NCBI RefSeq assembly: GCF_041146795.1
Contig: NC_135185.1
Span: forward strand, 6,869,529 to 6,933,528
From: Maylandia zebra
Lineage: Eukaryota; Chordata; Actinopteri; Cichliformes; Cichlidae
Reading direction: 5' to 3'
Length of the DNA: 64,000 bases
Both the position numbers and the translations under genes were made by a program. This document shows positions 25,860-37,994 of this stretch, one piece after another (positions within the stretch are counted from its first letter, which is position 1; each line of letters starts with the position of its first letter). A model generated the notes under the pieces. That model was not told where the DNA came from and did not search any database. It saw nothing but the letters and a program-made list of their open reading frames with translations.

Positions 25860-26045
25860 GTGGAAATGGATTGGAAAAAGGCTGGTGGTTTAGCCCAGTT
25901 TGGGCATTTTAATACCAACTTGGCGTAGTCTAAACACCACAGCTTACCTGAGTGTGGTTGCTGTCCATGGCCGTCTCTTAACGACCACATCTAGTTTCTT
26001 CCAACTGGATAACTCACCGTGTCATGGAGCGGAGGTGAGTGGGGC
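25860..26045 (+). pseudogene. Tc1-like relic
   Basis: Degraded text such as ggctggtggtttagcccagt, cacagcttacctgagtgtgg and cttccaactggataactcac follows the transposase region of the same Tc1 family seen at 38192-40387 (other strand) and 56295-56690. Short and non-functional. Confidence 0.55.
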
Positions 26046-26300
26046 CTCAGTGCTTACACAGTTTTAAGCCGAAGATATTAAAAAGATGTCCACTCTCAGT
26101 AACATCACGCAGAGCCAAGACTGGGGAAAAAAATGAGTATGATGCTGTCTGGAGCCTAGGCTTTTCACTCACAGGAATTACTTATTTACATATGCTTTCA
26201 TTATTCAAAACTTAATATGCATCCTTTACAGTGGCGCTCATATAACAGAAACAGAAGCACAAGTCTTCTTTCAGATCCATTTAAAAACCATGACAAATAG

Positions 26301-26877
26301 TTAACCCTTTAAGACCTACCATAGAACCAAGTCCGCCAGAGCTTATTTTATATTTTTACTTGCTGTAGTGCCATTTTTGGAAGCATTTCAAGTTGCTATA
26401 CATCAATACAACCATTATAGCCCAAATTTTAATAATGTGTATGCATTAAGTCCACAGTAACTACATAAATTGCAAAAAAGTGCAATAAACTACAAAAAAA
26501 ATTGAAAATCGTTTGTTTTTTTACATATACTTCTACTTGGAGAAATTTAAGAGGTTTATCCCTCAAAACTTTAAATACAAAAAAGTTGCAAAAAATGTAG
26601 GAAGTGTTACAAACAGCTGATCAGATCGGCAAAGCGTGTTTCTGGAATATTGTGTTTTTGTTCCTGCAAGCGCTTTTTATGCAATTTTTGCAAAGCTATA
26701 TGTGGAAGGAAATCGTGACCGAGGACAAGCTGATGGCATAAGATGTAAGTACAACTCCTCCGGTTTCATATGCAAAACAAATTATTGCGCTAGCTTACGC
26801 GGTTCCGGTTCTACGGGGATTTAAAAATAGTTACGCAAAACGGAGCGTGCCCGCTCCGACCGGCTTTAAAGAGTTAA
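26301..26877. mobile_element. piggyBac-type MITE flanked by TTAA
   Basis: A 577-bp unit starts TTAA-CCCTTTAAGACC and ends GGCTTTAAAGAG-TTAA. The ends are imperfect inverted repeats (CCCTTTAAGACC against CTCTTTAAAGCC), with the TTAA target copied at both sides as in piggyBac elements. No transposase is present. Confidence 0.65.
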
Positions 26878-26938
26878 ACAGTAACATGTCCTGTTGTAAA
26901 ATAAGGGAAACAAGCACACACAATCAATAGTTGCACCT

Positions 26939-26944
26939 TTTATT
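26939..26944 (-). terminator. cdca4: Possible poly(A) signal of cdca4
   Basis: AATAAA on the minus strand about 1.66 kb past the cdca4 stop codon, just before the piggyBac MITE begins. No nearer candidate looks better by position. Confidence 0.45.
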
Positions 26945-28607
26945 ATAAAAAATATTTACAAAGATGCTACAATGTTTTTGTCTTAATATAAAAAAATGCA
27001 TACATTTTACAACGATAATTAGTCTTTGAAGTTCTAGCTCCCATTCAGACCAGAGTGACATCCTTCAGGAGTGTTGTGGTAAGGTATTAAGCGTGTCGTA
27101 ATACTGTATTTTAGTCAATACATTTTATTTGCCTGAGTTAATCTCTTCATCACGATAAGGAACAATTTTGAAGAATGCATTTGATTTTCCACATATTTAG
27201 GAGAAAGGCAACTGTTTGCATAAAGGAATTAAAGGACATTTGATTTGTATACAGTCATTTTGAAACACATATGACAGAGCTGCATAGTAATTTGAATAGT
27301 AACCCGGTTGTTGTTATTACTAATAGTCCTTAAAAAGAAAACTTAGGAATAAATAGGTACTGCATTGGAAACGAAGGGCACAATTTGGATAAATACAATT
27401 TCATCGGGCCTCATGGTTGAATTCATAGGTCAACATGGCATGTCTGTACCTTGATAAAATAAATACAATAAATAAAACAACAATAAATTAGATGGGTTAA
27501 ACACACAGAATTCTTCACTTGGAATAACAAATGAGAGAAAGAAATATGGCTTCTCGATGCAGTTATCACCCCGGGGTTTCTCCAAAATGTGTGAGGAAAA
27601 AGCTGCTTATTACTGATATTGGATCCATAATGACAGCAGAGCAGGAAAATTACTTCATTTGTCTCCTGGCTACTGTAAACTTACCAGAAATGACAACTCT
27701 TGCTCCTTGTTTGTTGACTGGCAGCAATTTTCCTGCTCTGCTTAAAGCTTTTAAGAAAATGAAAGAACAGCGCCTATAAAGTGAGACGATGCCAGTCCTG
27801 ACACCTGTTACAGTCGACTATACCAAACCATGGGAAGACACCGTCTTGAGACTGGCTATTAAAATCTTAAAAACCGCTTGGGAGGGAAAAATAATAATAT
27901 CAAATGATGCCTGCAAAATCCCCCAGCTGTATAATGCAAAAAATATATTTCTATATACACATACGTACATATACATAAATTCCATTCATAATTGCTCAAA
28001 TCTCTAGGAAAATATGCATTGATTTATAGATTTGGATTTACAATTTGTTCTGGTTTTTGATGCATGTAGTGTGAGGAATTGTTTCTCAGTCCATGTAACA
28101 ATAAATAGAACTGATGAAATGGCAGAGAATACGGCCAGAAGGAGCTAGCATGACAGAGTGAATGACGGACATAAACACCTAAATAAGAATGCATCATGGT
28201 AGTTATAAGGTAATTATCTTTGCCTTCTCACAGATATTGTTGAGTTTTGGATTTCAGAACCAAAGTGGGAAACTAACTGCTTTGCCAACTCACCAGCATA
28301 GCTTTTAAATCCCCAGATTTGTTAATTTTACCATCACAATTGTAACTGCCAATTACATTTTATTTTTTATACAAAAAGTCACAACAGCAGATGTTAACCT
28401 GCCCAAGTGGCTGTTACAGGAGACTAACTACATCTCTAATACCCCCACCCTCAAATCTACTTGGCTTGCTGTTAATTTCCCATCTTGATCCAAAACATCC
28501 AACAATCTCTATGTGTAACAATACCACATACAGAACACACACGTGTACTGTGCATAGTCTGGAAAGAGTCTGTGGCATCAGTACAGACCAGAGGAATGTT
28601 CAGAGTT
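26945..28607 (-). other. cdca4: Probable 3' UTR of cdca4
   Basis: AT-rich stretch without repeats of known type or other coding exons, lying between the stop codon and the possible poly(A) signal. Open frames at 27531-27779 and 28391-28624 show no family motif. Confidence 0.45.
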
Positions 28608-29531
28608 TCAGGATCCCACTATGATCTCCATGATGTGGTCCAGTTCGTTCAGGTCTGACCTGCAGCTTGAGCTGGAGCTCAGGGCCGTGGGCCCATGAGA
28701 GGACAGGCTATCGAGCAGATCGTAAGGCCCCATTTTCGGGGCGCTCTGCATGCCTGTCAGCACCGTATCGAGGTCATAGTAAGACGGGTCCACGTCTGAA
28801 AACAGTTCCTCGAGCGCAGGGTCAGGGGGCGGCGCTGGGTGCTTGATCTCAAAAGTCCCAAAAACCTGCTCCCCTGTCCTGGAGTCTGCACTTAGGTGGT
28901 CCCCGTCTCCCTCCTCTCCCTCTGATACGCACTCCTCGCTGTCCTCCTCTTCTTCTTCCTCCTCGCACTCACCGTCTTCCTCTTCCTCCTCCCAGCAGGG
29001 CCCCATGCCAAAGGGACCTGCGAGGTAAGAAGCCGAGGACAGCTGAGGGGAGACGGGTGACAAAGTAGACATGGTGACATCCGTCTCCACATCTCCCTCC
29101 ATGACCACCTCTTCAGAGTGGTAGCCTTCCTCCACACCGACCACTGCGTAAGGCTTTGGGCTCTGCCCTGCCTGGGCTGCTGGATCAGTCTGTCGGCACA
29201 GCACTTCAGTGGCCACCAGGCGGTCGGTGGGACACTGGGCGGCTGCGAGGGCCTGCGTCATTATCTGCCAGGTGCCATCCTGGGTCATTTCCTCCTGGAT
29301 CTGCCGCACTGTGTTAGCAATTAGAACTGAACGGCAAAGGTTTGGCTCTACCAGCATGTGACAAAGTTGCAGCTTGATGAGCGACATGTCAAGCAGCGAC
29401 TGCCGCTGCAGACTGTACGACGAAGACAGCATCCGAGCTGCCGCCGAAGGAGCTGCGGGGCCCTGGTCGCCACTGGAGACGGCCTCCTCCCCAGAGTCTG
29501 AGAACTTGCGCTTGGTGCCCTTCGGGAACAT
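28608..29531 (-). CDS. cdca4: Cell division cycle-associated protein 4
   Basis: One coding exon, 307 residues. CDCA4 (HEPP, SEI-3) is a nuclear SERTA protein linked to E2F-dependent control of the cell cycle. The SERTA core at residues 38-86 is nearly the mammalian sequence: SYSLQRQSLLDMS, KLQLCHMLVEPNLCRSVLIA and NTVRQIQEEMTQDGTW. The basic start MFPKGTKRKF holds the KRK motif. LEELFSDVDPSYYDLDTVLT (240-259) and the end DLNELDHIMEIIVGS form the activation and PHD-binding region. The open frame extends 36 codons further upstream, but that part is pyrimidine-rich intron ending in an AG acceptor just before the ATG at 29531, so it is left out. Odd point: a 29-residue, mostly glutamate stretch at 181-209 makes it longer than the human protein of about 240 residues. 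The splice partner is probably the exon near 32970. Confidence 0.95.
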   Translation of the reverse strand: MFPKGTKRKFSDSGEEAVSSGDQGPAAPSAAARMLSSSYSLQRQSLLDMSLIKLQLCHMLVEPNLCRSVLIANTVRQIQEEMTQDGTWQIMTQALAAAQCPTDRLVATEVLCRQTDPAAQAGQSPKPYAVVGVEEGYHSEEVVMEGDVETDVTMSTLSPVSPQLSSASYLAGPFGMGPCWEEEEEDGECEEEEEEEDSEECVSEGEEGDGDHLSADSRTGEQVFGTFEIKHPAPPPDPALEELFSDVDPSYYDLDTVLTGMQSAPKMGPYDLLDSLSSHGPTALSSSSSCRSDLNELDHIMEIIVGS

Positions 29532-29539
29532 GTTGTCTC

Positions 29540-32500
29540 TCTTTTGTGAAGGCGAGGAGACAAAAAAGAAAAAAATCAGTGAGAAACACAATGGCACCAC
29601 TTGCTTAAATATTAAGAAATGTGCCACACAGACAAACACAAAATGTGTACTGCTGTCAATGTCACTAGCTAAAATAGTTAAAAAGATTAAGTGCCATGTA
29701 ATTAATTATGTAAATGTGTGATGTCATGAGGCTATGTGGTGTAACATTTGTGTGGACATGAGGGAGCTAGGGCTACAATCTGCTGAACTGCAGCTGTGAC
29801 TTTACAAATAAACTACAGGCTTACTCTACAGTAAACAAATAATTGTTGTAGTTTTTTTCTTAAAGTTTGCTATACCTTTCCTGTTGAGAGGCACAGGCAA
29901 TAGCAATGCAGCTTGGTCCCGGCTGCAACGCTTCAAGTACTTTTGTACGAGCGACAAGCAGCTTTTGTTCAGCACCATTTCTGCCCATTTTAGGCCAGTC
30001 TGAGGCAAGACTCCTGCTGGGCGGAACAACCACACTTTTAACAGACCACTGAGCCACCGAAAATAGCATGGTTACCGACTAAATGCGGACACTGCATCAA
30101 AGTAAGCACAGACTACAGAGACCTCTGTCAGAAAACAAAAACAGCACTCAAGTTAATTAGTGCATTTATTTTCTTTCCCCCACTGCCACCTGTGATCAAG
30201 AAAATCAAAAAGATATCCTAATCAATAAGGGTGCTTTCAAGGGGGTAAAAGTGACAAGGATATGGAAAGTAACAGCATTTACAATTCACAGTACAATGTA
30301 CCACCATGAGCCACTAATATTTACAAGGGATATCAGGTTTCCAGGTCTACGCACGCGACGCTTCAAAAACTAGCAGAACAAGATTTTCACTTTCTCTTCA
30401 CTGAGGAGGGGAAGAAAAGCACAGTCAACTTCCTTATTAAATACCACTTCAACACACACATGTCTTACAGGAACAAAACAATACTCCCGCTAATGTTAAA
30501 GGCCCCTCTGACTCCCAAAAATAAATGGGATGCAAGTGAATAGGAGACTGAGCTCCAAACAGCAGCCTGTGGCATTTAATTTTCCATCAGACAGAAAAAC
30601 AGTATGCGCAGTGTCCGGCTGTCTCCTCTGTGTTAAACCTGTGGGCAGGGCATTTGGGTCAATGATTCCAGTTGCTTCAAATTTCTATTTGTGATATACA
30701 TTTTTTTTTAAAAGGGAAAAAAAGAAAACACAAAATTTTAAAAATCAGTACAATGAAAAACAACACTGATTCATGTTTAGCGTTAGGATTCACAGGGCAC
30801 AATTCACAGAGAGGGTTGGATCACTTTACAGAAATTTCCTGTTTTTCAGGAACTAGGAATCAAAAAGAAACTACCATGCCCAAGACACTGCTGTTACTGT
30901 CATAAATCATCTCTACACCAAATTATCATTTTTATTTTAGGATGCCAGGCCAAACTAAGGCCCATAATCTGTGCAAATTACATATTTTAACATTGACACA
31001 GTGTGTAGTCAGGGGTGTTGTGCAATAGCATACTGACAAAAACTAGTAAAACAACAACCTTGTGAGTTCACATTTAATAGAAAAGTATACATCTAAATTG
31101 CTGATCAATCAGATCACCACATTTTCAAAAAGTTACAATCCATGCCAAAAGGAAAAAATAAAGAGAAGTGGCTCGTAAGTACAATTAAAGGCTTGGGAGC
31201 CTGGAGGTCTTTGAGTCCTCGTAATCATAGAATAACATTTCCTGACAGTGGACAGAATAAAGGGGGGAAAAGGTAATTTATGAAGATACCCGGAGATCTA
31301 AAATGAAAAGGGTGAGAAAACGATTACGGACGTATGTTGTCTTCTTATGTGGTGCAATAATACTGGCCCCTGTTAAATAAGAGACACTAGAGAGAACTAC
31401 CTCCTTAAAGAAAAAAAAAAAAGTAGAAAAATAAAAGGAAAAAAAAAGACATTAAATAGAAACAGGAAGAACTACAACCTGAGAGACGGATCACTGCACA
31501 CAGAAGAGAAAACAGTTTTGGACATGACAACTTTTTTTTTTTTAACATTTATACTGATAATTGTTTTCGAACACCCTATAGTTTAGCATTTTTAAAGCTT
31601 AAGGATTCTACTCTGAAATTAGAATTACATTCCTGAAAACAATAAGAAAAACAGCCATTCATATATAGGTCATATATAAAATAAGACTGAAAGCGAGTTA
31701 TGTCCTAACCAGTCTGATCAGTCATCTGTAGCAGGCAACATACACAGTGCGTTGTGTTTTTCCACTGTGGGACATGTAAACAACTACAATCTCATACAAT
31801 CAATTCCCTAAATGTTCTTACATTTTAACCACTTAAAACACTTTCAATCAAGATAATATTGACAGATAACCTAACATGAGCACTAAATAACAACCAAACT
31901 CCTGATAATAACATCTCGATCTGCAAGTGAACATTTTTTAAAAAGATTTACTTACTTTACCAATAAGAATGTATTGATTTTAAAACCCAAAGTGATCTGC
32001 TACAGACGCTTAATTTTAATGACTGATATCGAGCTCATACTCAGTTAAATAGTATTTATTTACACCTGCACATTAATGTTGATGTATTAAACTTAGTCGC
32101 ACATTTTTTAACACGATTTCACAAAAATGCTGACATATGTGGTGTTCAAAAACTTCTCACATATCAGGAAATAAGTGCGGGGGGGGGGAGACAATCACCT
32201 CGTGTAAATCAGTACTTTATTCTGATGCTGACATTACAGTTGTATTTACGTCAGACAGACAGTGTCACTAAACTGGATTTAAAACAGTTTAAATACATTC
32301 ACTAAACTAAGTGTTTTCTACTTTGCTAGGAAGCAGAAGCCAAACAAAATTCAGCCCCGTTTTACGTCAATGGTTCTTAGCATGGCCCATCCCCCACCAC
32401 TTTCACAGCCTGCCGTACTAAATGAATAAACACATTTTTAAAAAGCACTGCTTACATTTTTCCCACTTCCCCCTCAAATACATAGTGCTACCACTGCCAG

Positions 32501-32969
32501 TCGCCAAATTAAAACCGCTAGAATAGCTGTAAAAAGCGACGGAGAGCTTCTGGCCGTGACTACCGCATGCTTTTGTCTTTTCAGCATCAGAGCTACCGAG
32601 CGACAATGAGGCCATTTTGCGCTAGTAGCTAACAGTTAGCCGGCCGGCTATGCTACAGACGGAATTTACACTTCTGGGTTGCCGCTAGCTAGCATAAAAT
32701 GTTCCGTGAAAAAAAAATGCCTCCAAGGAGGCACAAAACCCTCGGCATTCGTTTGGAAACTTCCTCTTACATAAAACGAATGCTAGCGAACGTAAAGCTA
32801 ATTAGCTAAAAGCGCCCACCCACCCACAGTCCGCGGTCCTTCCTCCTTTCTAGCCAAAAACAAGAGTTTTCGCCACGGCGGGGCTGTTAAGTTCCCCAAA
32901 AACAACACACGGTCACCCGGGTGGCTGGTTAAAAACACTATCGTCGGGTGCTTCAGTAGCCGTACTCAC
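29540..32969 (-). other. cdca4: Inferred first intron of cdca4
   Basis: Bounded by a gtgagt donor at 32969 and the acceptor just before 29531 on the minus strand. No repeat family or other gene recognised inside. A G-run lies at 32178-32189. Confidence 0.55.
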
Positions 32970-33150
32970 CTCGTGTTTGTGTTAATTTAATTCCCGTCTC
33001 GGTCATAGGATCGACAGCAGAGAAAGCGGAGATCAGGTTCAGATGAGATCATTCATGCCACGGCTTCAAAAACTGAACTACCTCTGTCCTGCTGCTGCTG
33101 CGGAGCGGACGACAGGAGGGGAAGGAAGGGAGGGGGAGGGGAGCCGACAA
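32970..33150 (-). promoter_or_regulatory. cdca4: Promoter and likely non-coding first exon of cdca4
   Basis: A CpG-rich zone spans about 32640-33150. On the minus strand, cacgag is followed by gtgagt at 32969, a strong donor, so the first exon should end at 32970. The upstream GC-rich stretch (33080-33150) would be core promoter. The start site is unknown. Confidence 0.55.
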
Positions 33151-33949
33151 AAGCCAGCCATATGCCTGGGATTCCTCTCTAATGATTTCTCCCTGCTTTT
33201 CTCTCCTACTAATGCTTCAACAAACAAGCCAAAGCCCGATGCTGGCTTCAAGAACAAGATGTAGAAGATCTGATGATGTTCTGGTTACTCTTTGTGTATT
33301 GACGCTGCGTTTACCGCTGGCCTTTTTAACAAGAAAAACAATCTGTGGTGAGGGGAATTATACCCAGTCATGGAAAGTGACTAAGAAACACGAATTTACT
33401 CCGATACGTGCCTAGTAACTAGTATGTATGAGGTTATCGCGACATTTAGGTGTTATGCCTTTTGTTTATAGCGAATTATTTTACTTCTGATTTCACTGTC
33501 TTTAACTGACAGTTGCAACTACCAGTTTACTGAAACATATAAAAGGCTGGCTGGCGACAAACCTTTTGGCTTTTATTGTGCAGGAAGTTAGAAATCACAT
33601 ATGATCTTAAGTTGTTTAACTGAATTAGTTTAATACTTTAAGAGGTAAAATGACAAAATACTTATTCAAACAAACATAAATTAGAACGAAATCCCTACAA
33701 GAGAATGCAATATTGTTTAGCAAAACATCATTTTTCTGTGTTTGTACTTTGTTAATTATCTTATAACCTTTTTACTCACTGTATGAATTATGAGCACTTA
33801 CACTGTGGATTCAACCTCCAGTAATACTACAGTTCTACACTGACACAAATATCAAAACGCAACCCAGTTTATTAATAAATAATAAAAATAGAAAATGCTT
33901 AATAGAAAATTGTAACAAGAAATCGATTATTCTATTTATATAATATTAA
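33151..33949. other. Spacer upstream of cdca4
   Basis: No gene, RNA gene or repeat recognised. Confidence 0.5.
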
Positions 33950-35014
33950 AAAATAGTCTTTAACCACTCCTAATTTCTTTATATTTTGTTAGGGAAATGG
34001 GAAATAGGTGACATGAGTTATTGAAAATTGTGCAAATACAAATATAGCTCATACAACAAAAACTGAATGTGCACAATCCTAATAAACTTAGAAGTCAATA
34101 TTTGGTAAGACCACTTTTATTCTTCAGCACAGCCTAAAATCTCTTAGGCAAACTTTCTTGTGATTTCATTAAGTAGGAATGGGAATAATCAGGAATAGTT
34201 CTCCAGGCTTCTTCAAGGACACTCAAAGCTCTTCTTTGGCTGCCTATCGTTCTGTTTCCTGTAAAGATGATCCCACACTGCTTCAACAATGTTGAGGTCC
34301 AGGCTCTGGGAAGGCCAATCCAGCACTGATAGTGTTCCACAGTGCGTTGCCACCGATTTTCAATTATTCTGTAAATTGTCATACCCTCATAGCCCTTTCT
34401 TCCTGTTTCCTTCCTTAAGAATGGCTTCATGATTGTCACCCTACCATTGAGACCGTTTCTGATGAGGCTTTGGCAAACTTTAGATGGATCAAGTAAAGTG
34501 CCAGATATGTTTCTCAGGTCCTTTGTCATGTCTTTGCTGATTTTTTCCCATTTCTTTCAATCTGACACTTCTTTTTTTGTTTTCATATTCCACTTGTCTA
34601 GTTTCCTCAAATATTTTAATGTCACTTCTTTGATATGCCACCTTTTTAGCTAAAACTGCTTTTTTAATGCCTGTGATACTGTATGATACTATGGCATTTT
34701 ACACTTAAAGCTGCAATGTAAAATTGGTTATGTGTATAGAAAACAGTGGCTGAGCCCATCAGTTAGATGGGTTTATATGTTTGAATTGTCGGTTTTCTTG
34801 TCAAATAATAAGTTAGGTGTTAAGCACCTTAACAAGGAATAAAACATTCTTCTGAAAGTAGTCAGGAACAAGGAGCGGACTGAAAATGAAAGAAGAATTT
34901 GCTTCAGAAAGTCAGAAGAACTATTGCTCAAGACCAGTTTATGAAAATAACAAGAATGTCTGGCTTCTTGGAAGTGAAATGAGGGGTGACTCAATACTGT
35001 TGCACAGTACTGTA
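33950..35014 (-). pseudogene. Tc1-like element relic, family A
   Basis: On the minus strand it starts TACAGTACTGTGCAA (35014), the usual terminal repeat of a fish Tc1 family. The broken transposase reads LIRNGLNGRVTIMKPFLRKE, then after a deletion of the catalytic core IGLPRAWTSTL and AWRTIPDYS. Several frame breaks are present. Same family as 48880-50104 on the plus strand. Confidence 0.8.
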
Positions 35015-35084
35015 TTTATTTATTTATTTTTAAATGAAATAATTCTTCTTTTTTAATTTGATGCCACTGAAAACTAAAGGCACC

Positions 35085-35230
35085 TGGTGGAACATCTCTC
35101 TATACTAATTAGGTTTGTTGGCAGCGGGTCAGTAACATGACTGGGTTTAAAAACACTGCCACACATGCAGACTGAGCCTCTGGTAGTTGTGGTCAGAACT
35201 AACACACCACATTTTGGGTAATAGTGCGTG
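35085..35230 (+). repeat. Tc1-like element fragment (non-coding leader)
   Basis: ggtcagtaacatgactgggt with a following tttaaaaac is the leader of another common fish Tc1 family that sits before the transposase start. Nothing else of the element is visible. Confidence 0.45.
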
Positions 35231-35906
35231 GATCTTACCCAGTGAGGTGTAAACATGGTTTATACATGTTATGTCTGTTGAGACCGCAATAATAAAATCA
35301 TTTTGCTCAACCCCGAACAGTTACTCTGCTTTATTTTGAATGGCACTGGTCCATTATGAGTCAAATTTGAATAAAGCCTTTGAATAAAGTTCAAATGGTG
35401 TCAACTGATTTAGATAGTAAAATAACAGAAACCATAGTTTTACACTTAATACATGGCAAAAAAGGTATATACTTGTTGAGTCACTGCATGCTCTGTTTTC
35501 AACAAGTCAAACAAACAAAATCCATCTAAGCTTTTTCCTTTTGGTGGTGAGGGGCACAAAAGGAGTTGCTTTTGCTTATGCTCGTATTTTCTTAAAATGG
35601 TAAAGAAATCATTCTGGTGGGGTAACAAGAAGTCAGCTGGTTTCAGTAGCTGATCGAACCGCTTTTAATCCTTTGTAGTTGGGTCTAATTTAACTCAGTG
35701 CAACATTTTTTCTTATTTTCACCTTTTCTGTCTTGTTTATGCGGACAGACACTTAAAAGAAATGTCTTTGGTAATATATTGTATTGATAACCTTTGGAAA
35801 TATTTCCATTCACGGGAAATTGTAATGCAATGACAGACAGATGCAAAGAACACTAAGTTTTATACTTTCCCTGTGTACCAAAGAAATCAGAGATCTGATT
35901 ACAAAC
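35231..35906. other. AT-rich spacer
   Basis: Nothing recognised. Confidence 0.5.
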
Positions 35907-36024
35907 TGCGACAGACTGGCGACCTGTCCAGGGTGTACCCCGCCTCTCGCCCTATGACAGCTGGGATAGGCTCCAGCACCCCCTGCGACCCTGAAAAGGA
36001 TAAGCGGAAGCGAATGGATGGATG
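35907..36024 (+). repeat. LINE/SINE 3' tail with ATGG repeats
   Basis: Contains ggcgacctgtccagggtgta, gctgggataggctccagcac and ends in gaatggatggatg, the 3' tail shared by L2-type LINEs and their SINEs in fish. Confidence 0.85.
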
Positions 36025-36390
36025 ATTACAAATCCATAATAAGTCCAGAAAAAGACAATAAAGTCAAGTTCAAATATGATCACATGTGATTTTCCATCTC
36101 ACTAGAGATCACTTTGATAAGAACGCTGCATGAACAGTATTTTAGAATTGTGTATTTTGCTCATTGATGGTTGTTTTTTAAGCTTCTAAACTGCAGGTTT
36201 AATAAGTAGTTAAACTGCACTTTGTTTATATCTTCCCAAATCAGTAGCAGCCACATTTGGAGGCTTTTCATTAGTGTTTTTTAAGACCCTTTAATTCTGA
36301 TTGGTGTAATTACCAGTAATTATCATCGCTAATGATGCTTATTACCTCTGCCTCTGGATGTTTTCATTTGCAGCAATGGTAATTAGCTTA

Positions 36391-37994
36391 CAGTGGGGCA
36401 AAAAAGTATTTAGTCAGCCACCGATTGTGCAAGTTCCCCCACTTAAAATGATGACAGAGGTCAGTAATTTGCACCAGAGGTACACTTCAACTGTGAGAGA
36501 CAGAATGTGAAAAAAAAATCCATGAATTCACATGGTAGGATTTGTAAAGAATTTATTCGTAAATTAGGGTGGAAAATAAGTATTTGGTCACCTCAAACAA
36601 GGAAAATCTCTGGCTCTCACAGACCTGTAACGTCTTCTGTAAGAAGCTTTTCTGTCCCCCACTCGTTACCTGTATGAATGGCACCTGTTTGAACTCATCA
36701 TCTGTACAAAAGACACCTGTCCACAGCCTCAAACAGTCAGACTCCAAACTCCGCCATGGCCAAGACCAAAGAGCTTTCGAAGGACACCAGGAAAAGTATT
36801 GTAGACCTGCACCAGACTGGGAAGAGTGAATCTACAATAGGCAAGCAGCTTGGTGTGAAAAAATCAACTGTGGGAGCAATCATCAGAAAATGGAAGACAT
36901 ACAAGACCACTGATAATCTCCCTCGATCTGGGGCTCCACGCAAGATCTCATCCCGTGGGGTCAAAATGATCATGAGAACGGTGAGCAAAGATCCCAGAAC
37001 CACACGGGGGGACCTGGTGAATGACCTGCAGAGAGCTGGGACCAAAGTAACAAAGGTCACCATCAGTAACACACTACAACGGCAGGGAATCAAATCCCGC
37101 AGTACCAGACGTGTTCCGCTGCTGAAGCCAGTGCATGTCCAGGCCCGTCTGAAGTTTGCCAGAGAGCACATGGATGATACAGCAGAGGATTGGGAGAATG
37201 TCATGTGGTCAGATGAAACCAAAGTAGAACTTTTTGGTATAAACTCAACTCGTCGTGTTTGGAGGAAGAAGAATACTGAGTTGCATCCCAAGAACACCAT
37301 ACCTACTGTGAAGCATGGGGGTGGAAACATCATGCTATGGGGCTGTTTTTCTGCCAAGGGGACAGGACGACTGATCCGTGTTAAGGACAGAATGAATGGG
37401 GCCATGTATCGTGAGATTTTGAGCCAAAACCTCCTTCCATCAGTGAGAACTTTGAAGATGAAACGAGGCTGGGTCTTCCAACATGACAATGATCCAAAAC
37501 ACACCGCCCGGGCAACAAAGGAGTGGCTCCGTAAGAAGCATTTGAAAGTCCTGGAGTGGCCTAGCCAGTCTCCAGACCTCAACCCCATAGAAAATCTGTG
37601 GCGGGAGTTGAAAGTCCGTGTTGCTCGGCGACAGCCCCAAAACATCACTGCTCTCGAGAAGATCTGCATGGAGGAATGGGCCAAAATACCAGCTACTGTG
37701 TGTGCAAACCTGGTAAAGACCTATAGTAAACGTTTGACCTCTGTTATTGCTAACAAAGGTTATGTTACAAAGTATTGAGTTGTATTTTTGTTATTGACCA
37801 AATACTTATTTTCCACCCTGATTTACGAATAAATTCTTTACAAATCCTACCATGTGGATTCATGGATTTTTTTTTCACATTCTGTCTCTCACAGTTGAAG
37901 TGTACCTCTGGTGCAAATTACTGACCTCTGTCATCATTTTAGGTGGGGGAACTTGCACAATCGGTGGCTGACTAAAAACTTTTTTGCCCCACTG
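36391..37994 (+). mobile_element. Apparently intact Tc1 transposon, Sleeping Beauty-like
   Basis: A 1604-bp element with TA on both sides (36389-36390 and 37995-37996). The ends are 200-bp inverted repeats (36391-36590 and 37795-37994), beginning CAGTGGGGCAAAAAAGT and differing at only 4 of 200 positions by my count. The long inverted repeats, with inner ends near tatttggtca, are of the type seen in Sleeping Beauty. The enclosed transposase gene is full length. Everything needed for movement seems present, so the copy is young and possibly active. Confidence 0.95.
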